14,963 nucleotides of DNA from Gammaproteobacteria bacterium (GTDB lineage Bacteria > Pseudomonadota > Gammaproteobacteria > Granulosicoccales > Granulosicoccaceae): positions 1 to 14,963 of the forward strand of contig JAHQVR010000229.1 in the NCBI GenBank assembly GCA_019634245.1. Reading direction: 5' to 3'. Of this stretch, positions 7,709-14,963 are shown one piece after another (within the stretch, counting starts at the first letter, position 1; every line of letters begins with the position of its first letter). The position numbers and the translations under genes were made by a program. The notes beneath the pieces were generated by a model. It made no database searches. It saw only the letters and a list, made by a program, of their open reading frames with translations, and had not been told where the DNA came from.

Positions 7709-9100
7709 GTGAGAAACCAGTTAGTCCCCTTAATTGCATTGTCTGTAGGCCTTAGCCTGAGTCAGGCTCACGCACAATCTACCGATGACACAACCTTGCC
7801 CGATGCGAAGCCTGGTGAGTGTTTTGCCAAAGTGATTACACCTGCCAAATTCGAAACTCGAACTGAAGAAGTCGTTATTCAAGAGGCGGCAGAGCGCATC
7901 GAAACAGTGCCAGCGAAATTCGAAACCGTTGAGCAGACGGTGCTCATCAGCGAAGCCAGCCAGATCCTGAAGGTGGTCCCTGCAACCTATGAAACGGTGA
8001 CAGAGCAGGTTGAAGTGCGAGCAGCTGAAACCAATTGGACTACCACGGTAGGTAACAAACAACAGCCAGCGAGTCCTGGTGCTTTGGAAGGCATCGTCGC
8101 CAGTGGTATCAAATTGGACGAAGTCAAGCCCGGTGCCTGCTTTAGCGAGTTTTACACAGCACCTGAATATCGCACGGAAACCCAACTCGTGTTGAAAAGC
8201 GAAGCATCGGAGAACATCTCTGCAACGCCAGCTAAATACGAAACCGTTGAAGAACGTGTGGTGGTCAAAGAAGCATCCAGCCGTTTAGTGGATGTTCCGG
8301 CGGTTTACCGCACTGAAACTGAGTCAGTGTTAGTGGAACCTGCCCGTAGCGTGTGGAAGAAGGGCCGTGGCCCCGTAGAACGCATTGACGATACCACCGG
8401 TGAAATTATGTGTTTGGTTGAAATCCCGGCGCGTTACCAAACCATTACTAAAACCGTGCTTGAAAAACCGGCGACGACCAAAACTGTGACCGTTCCGGCG
8501 GTCTACAAAACCATTAAAGTGCGCCGCATCGTTACACCCGCATCAGAATCTCGAGCTGAAATCAAACCTGAATACGAATCAGTGATGACACGAGTTAAAG
8601 TTGCGGACTCAGGATTTTTCTGGCTGGAAAAAGGCGAAAAGCCCAATGGTGAAGCCCAGGCTAGCGGTCGTAGCGTATGCTTGACCGAACGCGCACCAGA
8701 GACGCAATCGGTTAAGCGTCGAGTGGTGAAAACCCCAGCAAGTGTGACCGTTCAAGACGTACCAGCGCAATACGAAACCATTAAAGTTCAACGTTTAGTA
8801 TCGCCAGCAACGGAGAAACGCGTAACGATTCCGGCCAGGACCAGTACCGTGACCTCTCAGGTACAGGTGGCGCCTTCCTCGCTCGCTTGGCGTAAAGTGC
8901 TGTGTGAAACCAACATGACGCCGAATATTATTCTTGGTTTACAACGCGCTTTGAAGCGTGAAGGTTACGATCCGGGTCCGATTGACGGTGTTGTCGGTGG
9001 TGCGACACGTCAGGCTGTGGAAGAGTATCAGCTGAAAAACAATCTGGATCGCGGTGGTCTAACTTATGAAACCCTTAAGGCATTGAAAGTCCAGTCGTAA
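7709..9100 (+). CDS. Periplasmic four-block repeat protein with C-terminal peptidoglycan-binding domain
   Basis: The GTG at 7709 is preferred because GGAG (7699-7702) lies 6 bases upstream and a clean signal peptide follows (MRNQLVPLIALSVGLSLSQAHA, cut before QS); the TTG at 7673 would spoil it. The mature part is four related blocks starting at Cys38, Cys144, Cys235 and Cys324. Each has about three beta-like units of the form PA-x-Y/F-x-T-x(4)-V-x-V-x-x-A and each ends in a single Trp (TNW, SVW, FFW, LAW). A fifth Cys (399) opens the C-terminal PG_binding_1-type domain (LQRALKREGYDPGPIDGVVG, then ATRQAVEEYQ), which anchors proteins to the cell wall. The 463-residue protein has no visible enzyme motif. 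It may be a wall-bound structural rod or adaptor. Four Trp and five Cys are the complete set in the protein. Confidence 0.82.
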   Translation: MRNQLVPLIALSVGLSLSQAHAQSTDDTTLPDAKPGECFAKVITPAKFETRTEEVVIQEAAERIETVPAKFETVEQTVLISEASQILKVVPATYETVTEQVEVRAAETNWTTTVGNKQQPASPGALEGIVASGIKLDEVKPGACFSEFYTAPEYRTETQLVLKSEASENISATPAKYETVEERVVVKEASSRLVDVPAVYRTETESVLVEPARSVWKKGRGPVERIDDTTGEIMCLVEIPARYQTITKTVLEKPATTKTVTVPAVYKTIKVRRIVTPASESRAEIKPEYESVMTRVKVADSGFFWLEKGEKPNGEAQASGRSVCLTERAPETQSVKRRVVKTPASVTVQDVPAQYETIKVQRLVSPATEKRVTIPARTSTVTSQVQVAPSSLAWRKVLCETNMTPNIILGLQRALKREGYDPGPIDGVVGGATRQAVEEYQLKNNLDRGGLTYETLKALKVQS

Positions 9101-9112
9101 GCATCCACTACA

Positions 9113-9149
9113 GGATCGACGCTTAGCGAATCCTGCTAGGCGTCGATCC
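9113..9149. terminator. 15-bp-stem hairpin between convergent genes, probable two-way terminator
   Basis: Bases 9113-9127 pair with 9135-9149 over 15 positions (one T-G wobble at 9123/9139) around a 7-base loop; the outer 10 bp (GGATCGACGC / GCGTCGATCC) are perfect. It lies 12 bases after the stop of the repeat-protein gene and about 57 bases after the stop of the facing membrane-protein gene. There is no T run on either strand, so it is not a classic intrinsic terminator; it may act with Rho, protect the 3' ends, or be a DNA site. A smaller hairpin (CGGCA / TGCCG, 9159-9172) follows. Confidence 0.6.
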
Positions 9150-9206
9150 ATACAGTCGCGGCAAATATGCCGGGTGTATATTTAGTCTATCCTGCAGCTA
9201 CCCTGG

Positions 9207-9914
9207 CTAAAATTTCTCCTGTAGCCATTCGGGTAGTAGTAAGGTTCGCCACTCTTCGTCAGCGGTTTTCCAAGTGTTGATCGCGTCGATAGGGTCAGGA
9301 GTAACGAACCAAGTTGCCATGCACACCACCAGGATCGTGACACTGGCCATCCACCTTTCCATATCGATGAGCTTTAAAGCGCTGCCAAAGGTGCGTTTAA
9401 TACGGATGCCCATGAAATCCACGCTGTAGATTTCGTCCAACACCAAATGAACGACATAACCACAGAAAACGAACGTTGAGCAAATCCAGCTAACGGTGCT
9501 GCTACGGTCAAAAATATGAAAGGTTAAGGCGGCCGTTATCAACGCAAACATGAGCGCGGCTGCCAAAGAGTGTAAGGCACCTCTGTGCACGGTAAATTGA
9601 TGAAAGGCCCACCATACTGGGTAGCGAATGATGAGAAACACCAACGCAGAAAATCCCCACAAACTCAGGGCGCTGTAGTCGAGTACGTTGGCAAACAACC
9701 AACACAGTGAGGCGATAGCTCCAAACATAGTGAACAGCATCTGACTGGGTGTCGAGTGGCGTAAATCGATGTCTGGCAATATCCCGCCGATGGTTCCCAG
9801 AGCGGTCAACAGTAGAGTTTCATTGGCTGGTAGATCGATCAGCTTGGTGGTTGCAACAGCAGCTAAACTACTGAAAGAGCCAGCCCAAAACAGGTGTGTG
9901 TTAAAGTTTGCCAT
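9207..9914 (-). CDS. DUF457/YdjM-type inner-membrane protein, putative metal-dependent hydrolase
   Basis: This 235-residue protein has several hydrophobic segments (about 33-47, 60-80, 85-101, 115-135, 141-159, 190-205) and the polar residues typical of the DUF457 (YdjM/YbcI) family: His7, the GGILPDIDLRHS motif with Asp48 and Asp50, HRGALHS at 110-116, and HLVLDE at 156-161. The family is annotated as membrane-bound metal-dependent hydrolases, but the substrate is unknown. The start is the ATG whose complement is at 9912-9914; the upstream sequence shows no strong ribosome site. It is divergent from the DUF1840 gene, with 76 bases between them, and convergent with the repeat-protein gene. 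Confidence 0.85.
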   Translation of the reverse strand: MANFNTHLFWAGSFSSLAAVATTKLIDLPANETLLLTALGTIGGILPDIDLRHSTPSQMLFTMFGAIASLCWLFANVLDYSALSLWGFSALVFLIIRYPVWWAFHQFTVHRGALHSLAAALMFALITAALTFHIFDRSSTVSWICSTFVFCGYVVHLVLDEIYSVDFMGIRIKRTFGSALKLIDMERWMASVTILVVCMATWFVTPDPIDAINTWKTADEEWRTLLLPEWLQEKF

Positions 9915-9941
9915 ATTAACGAGTGGTTATAGTTCACGGCG

Positions 9942-9959
9942 TTGAACGCTGCTGTTCAA
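9942..9959. promoter_or_regulatory. Inverted repeat in the divergent promoter region
   Basis: TTGAAC (9942-9947) and GTTCAA (9954-9959) are perfect reverse complements 6 bases apart. The site lies in the 76-base gap between two divergent genes, where a shared operator is plausible. It is not an E. coli-type LexA box. Confidence 0.35.
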
Positions 9960-9990
9960 TTCGTCGTGTGAATGTTCCAGGAGTAAGCAG

Positions 9991-10290
9991 GTGCTGGTAA
10001 CTTTTAAATCAAATGCGCATGCCGACATCACTATGTTCGGCAATGTTGCAGAATCGTTGCTCAAGATGATGGGCCAAAGCGGCAATGTGCCAGGCGCCAT
10101 ACTGGCCGAAGATGTAGACAATGCTTTGCAAGAACTGCAACGCAACCTGGATGCGGTACCTGATGAGGTCGTGGAATCCACCGATGAAGAGGATTCTAAT
10201 CGCGTGGCACTACGAACCCGCGCCATACCACTGATTGAATTGCTTCAATCAGCTAAGGCTGCCGGCGAAAATGTGCTTTGGGAGTCTTAA
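9991..10290 (+). CDS. DUF1840 family small protein
   Basis: This 99-residue soluble protein starts with LVTFKSNAHADITMFGNVAE and continues KMMGQSGNVPGAILAEDV, the hallmark of the DUF1840 family, which is around 100 residues long and of unknown function. The middle is acidic (DEVVESTDEEDSN), and the C-terminus (IPLIELLQSAKAAGENVLWE) also fits the family. The start is GTG at 9991 with AGGAG at 9979-9983, 7 bases upstream. No signal peptide or membrane segment is present, so it should be cytoplasmic. It is convergent with the DUF1501 gene. Confidence 0.88.
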   Translation: MLVTFKSNAHADITMFGNVAESLLKMMGQSGNVPGAILAEDVDNALQELQRNLDAVPDEVVESTDEEDSNRVALRTRAIPLIELLQSAKAAGENVLWES

Positions 10291-10295
10291 ACTCA

Positions 10296-10328
10296 ACCTT
10301 GGCAACGGTTACAAAAAGAAGCCAAGGT
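10296..10328. terminator. Weak inverted repeat between convergent ends
   Basis: ACCTTGGC (10296-10303) pairs with GCCAAGGT (10321-10328) around a 17-base loop that contains the stop codon of the minus-strand DUF1501 gene. There is no T run. It may help end transcription from either side, but it could be chance. Confidence 0.25.
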
Positions 10329-11715
10329 CTTGTTCAGAGAAGTTGTTTAGATCTGGTAGTGCAGCGGCGAGCCGGCTTTCATCCACGCCCATCCACCTTG
10401 CTAATGTAGCTCCGTATTGACTCACCGAAATTGTGGGTATGATTCTCCCAGCAAACGCGCCGTTGTTGTCTCCAGCGTCATCGGGGTTATTGGTGTCGGT
10501 ATAGCTAGGCATCGTGCCATAGACACGACCACCTGCTACAGCATCGCCGAACACAAAATTGTGTCCGCCCCAGCCATGGTCGGTTCCGTTGCCGTTGCTG
10601 GTTAAGGTGCGTCCGAAGTCAGAGGCAGTAAAAGCAGTTACTGTGCTGCTTTGCCCGATATCATCAATGACATTCTGAAAGGCATTAATTCCTTCATTGA
10701 ACGTGTTGAACAAGGCAGGTAGTCGTTGATTTTGATCAGCGTGGGTATCCCACCCTCCCATCTGCACAAAGAACACTTGTTGTTGCATACCCAGTTGCTC
10801 ACGAACCGCTATTAATCGAGCCACCATGTGCAACTGTCCCGCAAATCTATTGAGTCCATCGTATTCCATCTGACTCAGTGGAGTGTCTCGTAGAATTCGA
10901 TGCAATGTTGTCGTTGCGTTTTGGGCATTGTCGAGCGAGTGAGCCAGTTCCCGGACCATTTGTGGATTGCTGCTTTGCTCAGCCTCCCCGATGAGTGCTT
11001 GCAAACTGCCACGAATGCGGTTTAGACGGCTTTGTGGAATCCACTCTGAGTAATCCGCATAGCCGAACATCAATTCCACGTTGGTGCTGCCGTTCAGAGT
11101 AATGTAATTGGACGTTTCAGAGTCTAACCAGGAACTACTTCCGGCAATTGAGAAGCCGGGGGCCAAGTTCACGTTGCCATTGCAACTTGCCGCATGATCA
11201 GAGATGGCACTTCCCCAGCCAAAGGCATTTGATCCACTGACGATACCCGCACCGGTTTGCCACAGTTTTTGCTGAGTGTTATGCGCAAATAAGGATTCGG
11301 GCAGCGCGATTTGGGCCAGAAAATCTGATTTTGTAGTAGGTCGAATAAGCGTACCTGTGTTGCTCACCACTGCCAGCCGGTTCTCTTGATACAAGCGCGC
11401 CAAAGAATCTAATTGTTGGTTAAATCCAAAGGTACCCAGCGTTGGATCGGTCACTTCAATTAAATCACCTTCATCTACAGCTAGCTCACCACGAACATCC
11501 TGATAGTCGAGTAAATCTTGCGAACTGCCCGGCACAAACATATTGAATGAGTCAGCGCCTCCTGCCAGAAAAATACACACTAAAGACTTACCAGCAGGGC
11601 TACATGACATCGCCTGAGCAGAGCCCGAGGACAACATCGATACACCGGGTGCCACTGGCAAACAAGCCAGGGCCTTTATTAAATTACGTCGAGATTTGTT
11701 GATGGAGTTTCGCAT
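10309..11715 (-). CDS. DUF1501 family Tat-exported protein
   Basis: This 468-residue protein opens with a twin-arginine signal (SRRNLIK at 8-14, a hydrophobic stretch, then AQA), so it should be folded before export to the periplasm. The body has the conserved DUF1501 stretches LVCIFLAGGADSFNMFVP, MGGWDTHADQN (319-329), TASDFGRT and GTDHGWGGHNFVFGDAV. DUF1501 is related to the alkaline phosphatase/sulfatase superfamily, and the Asp/His motifs suggest metal binding, but no activity is established. The gene lies 18 bases after the DUF1800 gene, with AGGAC before its ATG, so both are one operon. DUF1501 and DUF1800 proteins are commonly encoded side by side in many bacteria, which suggests they work together in the envelope. 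Confidence 0.93.
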   Translation of the reverse strand: MRNSINKSRRNLIKALACLPVAPGVSMLSSGSAQAMSCSPAGKSLVCIFLAGGADSFNMFVPGSSQDLLDYQDVRGELAVDEGDLIEVTDPTLGTFGFNQQLDSLARLYQENRLAVVSNTGTLIRPTTKSDFLAQIALPESLFAHNTQQKLWQTGAGIVSGSNAFGWGSAISDHAASCNGNVNLAPGFSIAGSSSWLDSETSNYITLNGSTNVELMFGYADYSEWIPQSRLNRIRGSLQALIGEAEQSSNPQMVRELAHSLDNAQNATTTLHRILRDTPLSQMEYDGLNRFAGQLHMVARLIAVREQLGMQQQVFFVQMGGWDTHADQNQRLPALFNTFNEGINAFQNVIDDIGQSSTVTAFTASDFGRTLTSNGNGTDHGWGGHNFVFGDAVAGGRVYGTMPSYTDTNNPDDAGDNNGAFAGRIIPTISVSQYGATLARWMGVDESRLAAALPDLNNFSEQDLGFFL

Positions 11716-11733
11716 GGGTTTCGTCCTGGATAG

Positions 11734-13455
11734 CTAGCGCTGCACACCTGTGTAGGCGCTGGCAATCAAAATAAATAGGCTGTCTTGTACCTTCGCAAAC
11801 CGCTCAGAGTCAGAATCGCCTAACCCGCGCATGTAATTAAACAAGGTTTGACGAAGTTCGGTGGGCATACTGCCAGCGAAATAGATCAAGTCGTACCAAT
11901 CCAACAGTCGATTCGGATTGGAGCTCAAATCCACAAGAGGTTCAAGATCAATAATCGTGACGCGAGGATTGTCATCATTCAAATCGGCGCGATTGTGAAA
12001 ACGGTATATTTGATGGTGATAGTTTATGTGCGTAGTGCCCAACCAGGCTTCGCTCATCAGTTGCATCTCTGGGGATACTAAATCTGATTGCGGATTGAGA
12101 GGGTGGTCTGGCAGATAAAAGTTAAACACGGAGCGTGAGCGCATCACTGCTTGCCCCATCAGTTCGTCCAATCGATGTACCGCTTTGTCGGCGGTTGCAT
12201 GTACGCCACCAGACTCGGGTCCAGGTACACCATTGAGGCTTCTGAAAAAATGCGTAAGCTTGATGATAGGCTCTCGTACTTTGCCAAAGTCGGTGAGCTG
12301 GGAGTGGCCATTGATAGCCTCGTCGTCCAGTAGGATCGCGCGAATCACGGCGCCTAGATCCCCTCGCTCACCCGAACCGTTGTTGTTGAACACTGAAGCG
12401 ACCCTTTCGACATATTCAGGTGTGGGATTGCTGGTAACCAGTCGTTGAATTAATTGTTTCGAAATGAACGGTCCTACATTGGGATGATTAAAAATCGAAT
12501 CTAATGCTAATGACAAGTCCTCTCTGGTGCTTAATCCAGCAGGTGCCACAACACCGTTGAGTAAATTCTTTGAGCCTGTGTCGTGAAATTCTTCAACCGG
12601 AACCATTGGGCCTTCAAAATTTTCGGTGCTGATATTAGAGTCGTTCCAGGATCGGGAGTTCGGATAGTTCCAACCGGTGAATACTCGAGCATAGGATTCG
12701 ACGGTATCTTGATCGTAACTTGGTGTAGGGCTGCCAAGCGGAATGCGCTCACCGCGGATATTCAGTTCGAACAAACCAATGGAAAACAGTTGCATCACTT
12801 CCCGGGCGTAATTTTCATCAGGACGTATATTCAACGCTGGATTGGCTTTTTCGTTTCGCACCATACTCAGGTATACGCCCATGACGGGGTGCAGCGTGAC
12901 ATCTTCGAGGAGTTCTCGATAGTTGCCGAAAGCATGACCGGCAAGCATGTCGTAATAATCACTCACACTGTATTGCGCGTTGGCTAGCGCAGAATCGACA
13001 TCTGACACCACGAAAATCTGGCTCAAGGCAAACGCAACCCGCTGACGAAGTTGATCAGAACCGCTGATAGCATTGGTCCACCAGATGTCATGTCTGGCCT
13101 CTGGGTTACTGCCATTGCTATTGGCTTGTGTGTAGGGCTTAGTCAATGAGAGGGGTAGGCTCATCTGCTGGTCAATCCAGCCAATCCGCCCGCCAGCTGC
13201 TTTCACTTCGGCAATGGCTTCAGACGTCGGGCCAAAACTGGCCTGCATGAGCAAGCGAGCCGCGTCAATGTCTTCGGGATCGAGGCTGGGGTTTTCCGCC
13301 GGAATTTCAACCTCACTGGAATCACCGGCATTAGGATCCGAAGAACTGCCACTACCACCACCGGAGCCTCCGTTTGTTGATGTTCCAACGACGGTACCAT
13401 CGCCGCAAGACATCAGGGTCAAGGCCAACGTGATTACGAGCAGAGTCCATTTCAT
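11734..13455 (-). CDS. DUF1800 family lipoprotein
   Basis: This 573-residue protein has a lipoprotein signal (lipobox LMSC at 14-17; Gly at +2, which does not retain it in the inner membrane), then a Gly/Ser/Asp-rich flexible linker to about residue 55. The DUF1800 body shows ARLLMQASFGPTSEAI, NYAREVMQLFSIGLFELN, YARVFTGWNYP, FHDTGSKNLL, FISKQLIQRLVTSNPTPEYV and VREPIIKLTHFFRSLNG, in the order usual for the family. The family's biochemical function is unknown. It is the first gene of the operon with the DUF1501 gene. There is no clear ribosome site before the ATG; instead an inverted repeat ends directly at the start codon. Confidence 0.93.
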   Translation of the reverse strand: MKWTLLVITLALTLMSCGDGTVVGTSTNGGSGGGSGSSSDPNAGDSSEVEIPAENPSLDPEDIDAARLLMQASFGPTSEAIAEVKAAGGRIGWIDQQMSLPLSLTKPYTQANSNGSNPEARHDIWWTNAISGSDQLRQRVAFALSQIFVVSDVDSALANAQYSVSDYYDMLAGHAFGNYRELLEDVTLHPVMGVYLSMVRNEKANPALNIRPDENYAREVMQLFSIGLFELNIRGERIPLGSPTPSYDQDTVESYARVFTGWNYPNSRSWNDSNISTENFEGPMVPVEEFHDTGSKNLLNGVVAPAGLSTREDLSLALDSIFNHPNVGPFISKQLIQRLVTSNPTPEYVERVASVFNNNGSGERGDLGAVIRAILLDDEAINGHSQLTDFGKVREPIIKLTHFFRSLNGVPGPESGGVHATADKAVHRLDELMGQAVMRSRSVFNFYLPDHPLNPQSDLVSPEMQLMSEAWLGTTHINYHHQIYRFHNRADLNDDNPRVTIIDLEPLVDLSSNPNRLLDWYDLIYFAGSMPTELRQTLFNYMRGLGDSDSERFAKVQDSLFILIASAYTGVQR

Positions 13456-13499
13456 GGGGTTAGAAATCCGAAGAGATACGAGGCGAATGAGATAACCCC
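13456..13499 (-). promoter_or_regulatory. 5' leader inverted repeat ending at the DUF1800 start codon
   Basis: GGGGTTA (13456-13462) and TAACCCC (13493-13499) are perfect reverse complements 30 bases apart. On the minus-strand mRNA the second arm ends at the base before the ATG, so a hairpin would hold the place where the ribosome site is expected. No AGGAG-like sequence is visible there. Confidence 0.35.
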
Positions 13500-13585
13500 C
13501 TACGCTAGCAAAGATTGTGGTTTAGGGTCGTTAAGAATTTGTGTAATTTGTCGGTATTTGCATCTCGCTACAAAGCTTCACGTTA

Positions 13586-13638
13586 GGGCTGAGACCCAGG
13601 TCACAAGGAGTCGAATCACTGGGAAAGGCTCGGTGCCC
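13586..13638 (+). promoter_or_regulatory. Possible structured leader of the molybdoenzyme gene
   Basis: Three successive pairings line up in one long stem: GGGC (13586-13589) with GCCC (13635-13638), TGAG (13590-13593) with CTCG (13629-13632), and CCCAG (13595-13599) with CTGGG (13619-13623), closing a 19-base loop. That is 13 pairs with two small internal loops. It could be a regulatory RNA leader, or chance; I do not recognise a known riboswitch. Confidence 0.3.
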
Positions 13639-13656
13639 TCTTGTTTAGATGTCGAG

Positions 13657-13680
13657 GGGTGGCTACCCTGTCGAGACAGG
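13657..13680 (+). promoter_or_regulatory. Two overlapping inverted repeats just before the molybdoenzyme gene
   Basis: GGGT (13657-13660) pairs with ACCC (13665-13668) around a GGCT loop, and CCTGTC (13667-13672) pairs with GACAGG (13675-13680) across 2 bases. They share 13667-13668, so both cannot form fully at once. The second is a near-perfect 14-base palindrome ending 15 bases before the ATG, a plausible operator. Confidence 0.35.
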
Positions 13681-13695
13681 TAAGAGAACCTTCGA

Positions 13696-14963
13696 ATGAG
13701 CGACTTTCAGCGTAGCGTATGTCCACATGATTGCCCCAGTGTTTGTGCTTTAGAGGTAGAAGTTCAAGCTAACGGGCAAATTGGGCGTGTCTATGGAGCC
13801 AAGGATCACAGCTACACCGATGGCGTGATCTGCGCAAAAGTTGCACGCTATGCAGAGCGCGCCAATCATCCTGATCGGTTAACCCATCCGATGATCCTCA
13901 CTGGAGCAAAAGGTACGGGGCTAGAAGCCTACCGCTCAGCAAGTTGGTCTGAGGCACTAGATTTGATCGCAGCCCGTATGCAATCAACCATCACCCAGTA
14001 TGGTGCTCAGGCCATTTGGCCTTATCACTATGCGGGCACCATGGGTTTGGTGCAGCGCGATGGCTTGGACCGCTTTCGGCATGCCTTGGGTTCCTCGCGT
14101 ATGCACGCCACCTTTTGTACAACGCTGCCGGACGCCGGTTACAGCGTCGGTTGCGGTGCGAAGAAGGGGTCGGATTCTCGTTTAATGGCCCAAAGCGATT
14201 TGATTGTTGTTTGGGGTGGTAACCCCGTGAACACACAAGTCAACGTGATGAATTACATCGCTAAGGCGAAACGCGCCAACAATGCCAAACTGGTTGTGGT
14301 TGATCCTTACAGGACGCGAACCGCAAAAAAAGCGGATATGCATTTGATGCTGAAACCCGGGTCAGATGGTGCATTGGCCTGCGCAACGATCCATGTGCTC
14401 GTGCGTGACGGGTTAGCTGATCTGGACTACCTGGCACAGTACACCGACTGGGATGAATCTGCTTCCGAACACTTTGCGCAGCGATCACCAGAATGGGCTG
14501 CACCGATCACGGGCCTGTCGGTGGCTGACATTGAGTCTTTTGCACAGCTGTATGGCAACACTCAAAAAAGCTTTTTGCGTTTTGGTTATGGCTTTGCACG
14601 CAGTCGCAACGGTGCGACTAACATGCATGCTGCCAGCTGCCTGCCGGCGATCACGGGTGCCTGGCGGTATAAAGGCGGCGGTGCGTTGTATTCAAACGGT
14701 GCCCTGTATTCCATAGATCGGACTCTGATACAAGGTCTGGATATTCCACATTCACACTTACGTATACTGGATCAGTCCCGCCTTGGAGAGGTGCTGTGTG
14801 GGAATAGGCAGGATCTGCAACAAGGGCCGCCGGTCACTGTGCTTTTCACCCAAAATACCAACCCGGCGGTTGTGGCACCGGATACACGCCGAGTGATTCA
14901 GGGCTTGCTGAGGCCCGATTTGTTTACCGTAGTTCACGAGCAATTTTTTACCGATACCGCTAA
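13696..14963 (+). CDS. Molybdopterin (bis-MGD) oxidoreductase, 3' end missing
   Basis: The frame opens at ATG 13696 and runs without a stop to the window edge, giving 422 visible residues of a protein that is usually 650-750 long. The N-terminus has the [4Fe-4S] site Cys9, Cys13, Cys17 (VCPHDCPSVC) and a fourth Cys46 (GVICAKVARY). Next comes the molybdopterin-binding core (DLIVVWGGNPVNTQVN, KLVVVDPYRTRTAKKADMHL, LKPGSDGALA, later TNPAVVAPDT). No Tat signal is present, so it should be cytoplasmic. The likely Mo ligand is not certain; Cys141 in ATFCTTLPDAGY lies in about the right region. The substrate cannot be named, as this superfamily covers formate, nitrate, S- and N-oxides and others. An AAGAGA stretch at 13682-13687 is the only ribosome-site candidate. 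It is divergent from the DUF1800 gene. Confidence 0.88.
   Translation, partial: MSDFQRSVCPHDCPSVCALEVEVQANGQIGRVYGAKDHSYTDGVICAKVARYAERANHPDRLTHPMILTGAKGTGLEAYRSASWSEALDLIAARMQSTITQYGAQAIWPYHYAGTMGLVQRDGLDRFRHALGSSRMHATFCTTLPDAGYSVGCGAKKGSDSRLMAQSDLIVVWGGNPVNTQVNVMNYIAKAKRANNAKLVVVDPYRTRTAKKADMHLMLKPGSDGALACATIHVLVRDGLADLDYLAQYTDWDESASEHFAQRSPEWAAPITGLSVADIESFAQLYGNTQKSFLRFGYGFARSRNGATNMHAASCLPAITGAWRYKGGGALYSNGALYSIDRTLIQGLDIPHSHLRILDQSRLGEVLCGNRQDLQQGPPVTVLFTQNTNPAVVAPDTRRVIQGLLRPDLFTVVHEQFFTDTA

Noticed and set aside
7730..8185. Minus-strand open frame of 151 codons opposite the repeat protein
   Set aside because: It mirrors the repeated codons of the plus-strand gene, which has a signal peptide, ribosome site and a domain; the antisense frame has none.
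9942..9959. LexA box for the YdjM-like gene
   Set aside because: E. coli ydjM is LexA-controlled, but this site is TTGAAC-N6-GTTCAA and lacks the CTGT-N8-ACAG pattern.
13586..13640. CTGAGA and nearby bases as a thiamine (TPP) riboswitch
   Set aside because: Only the CTGAGA hexamer matches; the other conserved segments of that riboswitch, and the distance to a thiamine-related gene, do not fit.
13991..14503. Small open frames on both strands within the molybdoenzyme gene
   Set aside because: They are shadows of the long plus-strand frame from 13696, which has the iron-sulfur and cofactor-binding motifs.

Overview
This 14,963-base window reads like the chromosome of a Gram-negative, aerobic proteobacterium, most likely a marine gammaproteobacterium. 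That placement is inference: it rests on periplasmic/outer-membrane protein types (OmpA-like, Tat substrate, lipoprotein), a sulfonate-degradation gene, and genes packed on both strands with short gaps. No rRNA, tRNA, CRISPR array, insertion sequence or prophage gene was found.

Layout. (1) Bases 1-1314 (+): the 3' part of an envelope protein with an acidic EAGTEA repeat and an OmpA-like C-terminal domain, then a one-base-overlapping gene for a membrane-anchored coiled-coil protein. (2) 1307-5844 (+): a sulfonate block made of a MocR-type (GntR/aminotransferase, TauR-like) regulator, sulfoacetaldehyde acetyltransferase (xsc, very clear), and a 3-hydroxyisobutyrate-dehydrogenase-family reductase. 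The regulator overlaps the coiled-coil gene. Two strong inverted repeats lie just before xsc. (3) 5956-9100 (+): two exported proteins, a Kelch + thrombospondin-type-3 protein with a C-terminal membrane anchor, and a periplasmic protein of four similar blocks ending in a peptidoglycan-binding domain. (4) 9113-9149: a 15-bp-stem hairpin between convergent genes. (5) 9207-10290: divergent genes for a DUF457/YdjM-type membrane protein (-) and a DUF1840 small protein (+). (6) 10309-13455 (-): a two-gene unit, DUF1800 lipoprotein then DUF1501 Tat-exported protein. (7) 13696 to the end (+): the 5' part of a molybdopterin (bis-MGD) oxidoreductase, still open at the window edge, preceded by a leader rich in inverted repeats.

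Working together: Xsc converts sulfoacetaldehyde and phosphate to acetyl phosphate and sulfite, and the MocR protein is well placed to control it. The adjacent reductase may interconvert sulfoacetaldehyde or a related semialdehyde with its alcohol. The usual partners (taurine aminotransferase or dehydrogenase, transporter, phosphate acetyltransferase) are not in this window. The most novel-looking items are the four-block Cys/Trp repeat protein (7709-9100), the xsc leader repeats, and the leader of the molybdoenzyme gene. I did not find a clearly new multi-gene system.
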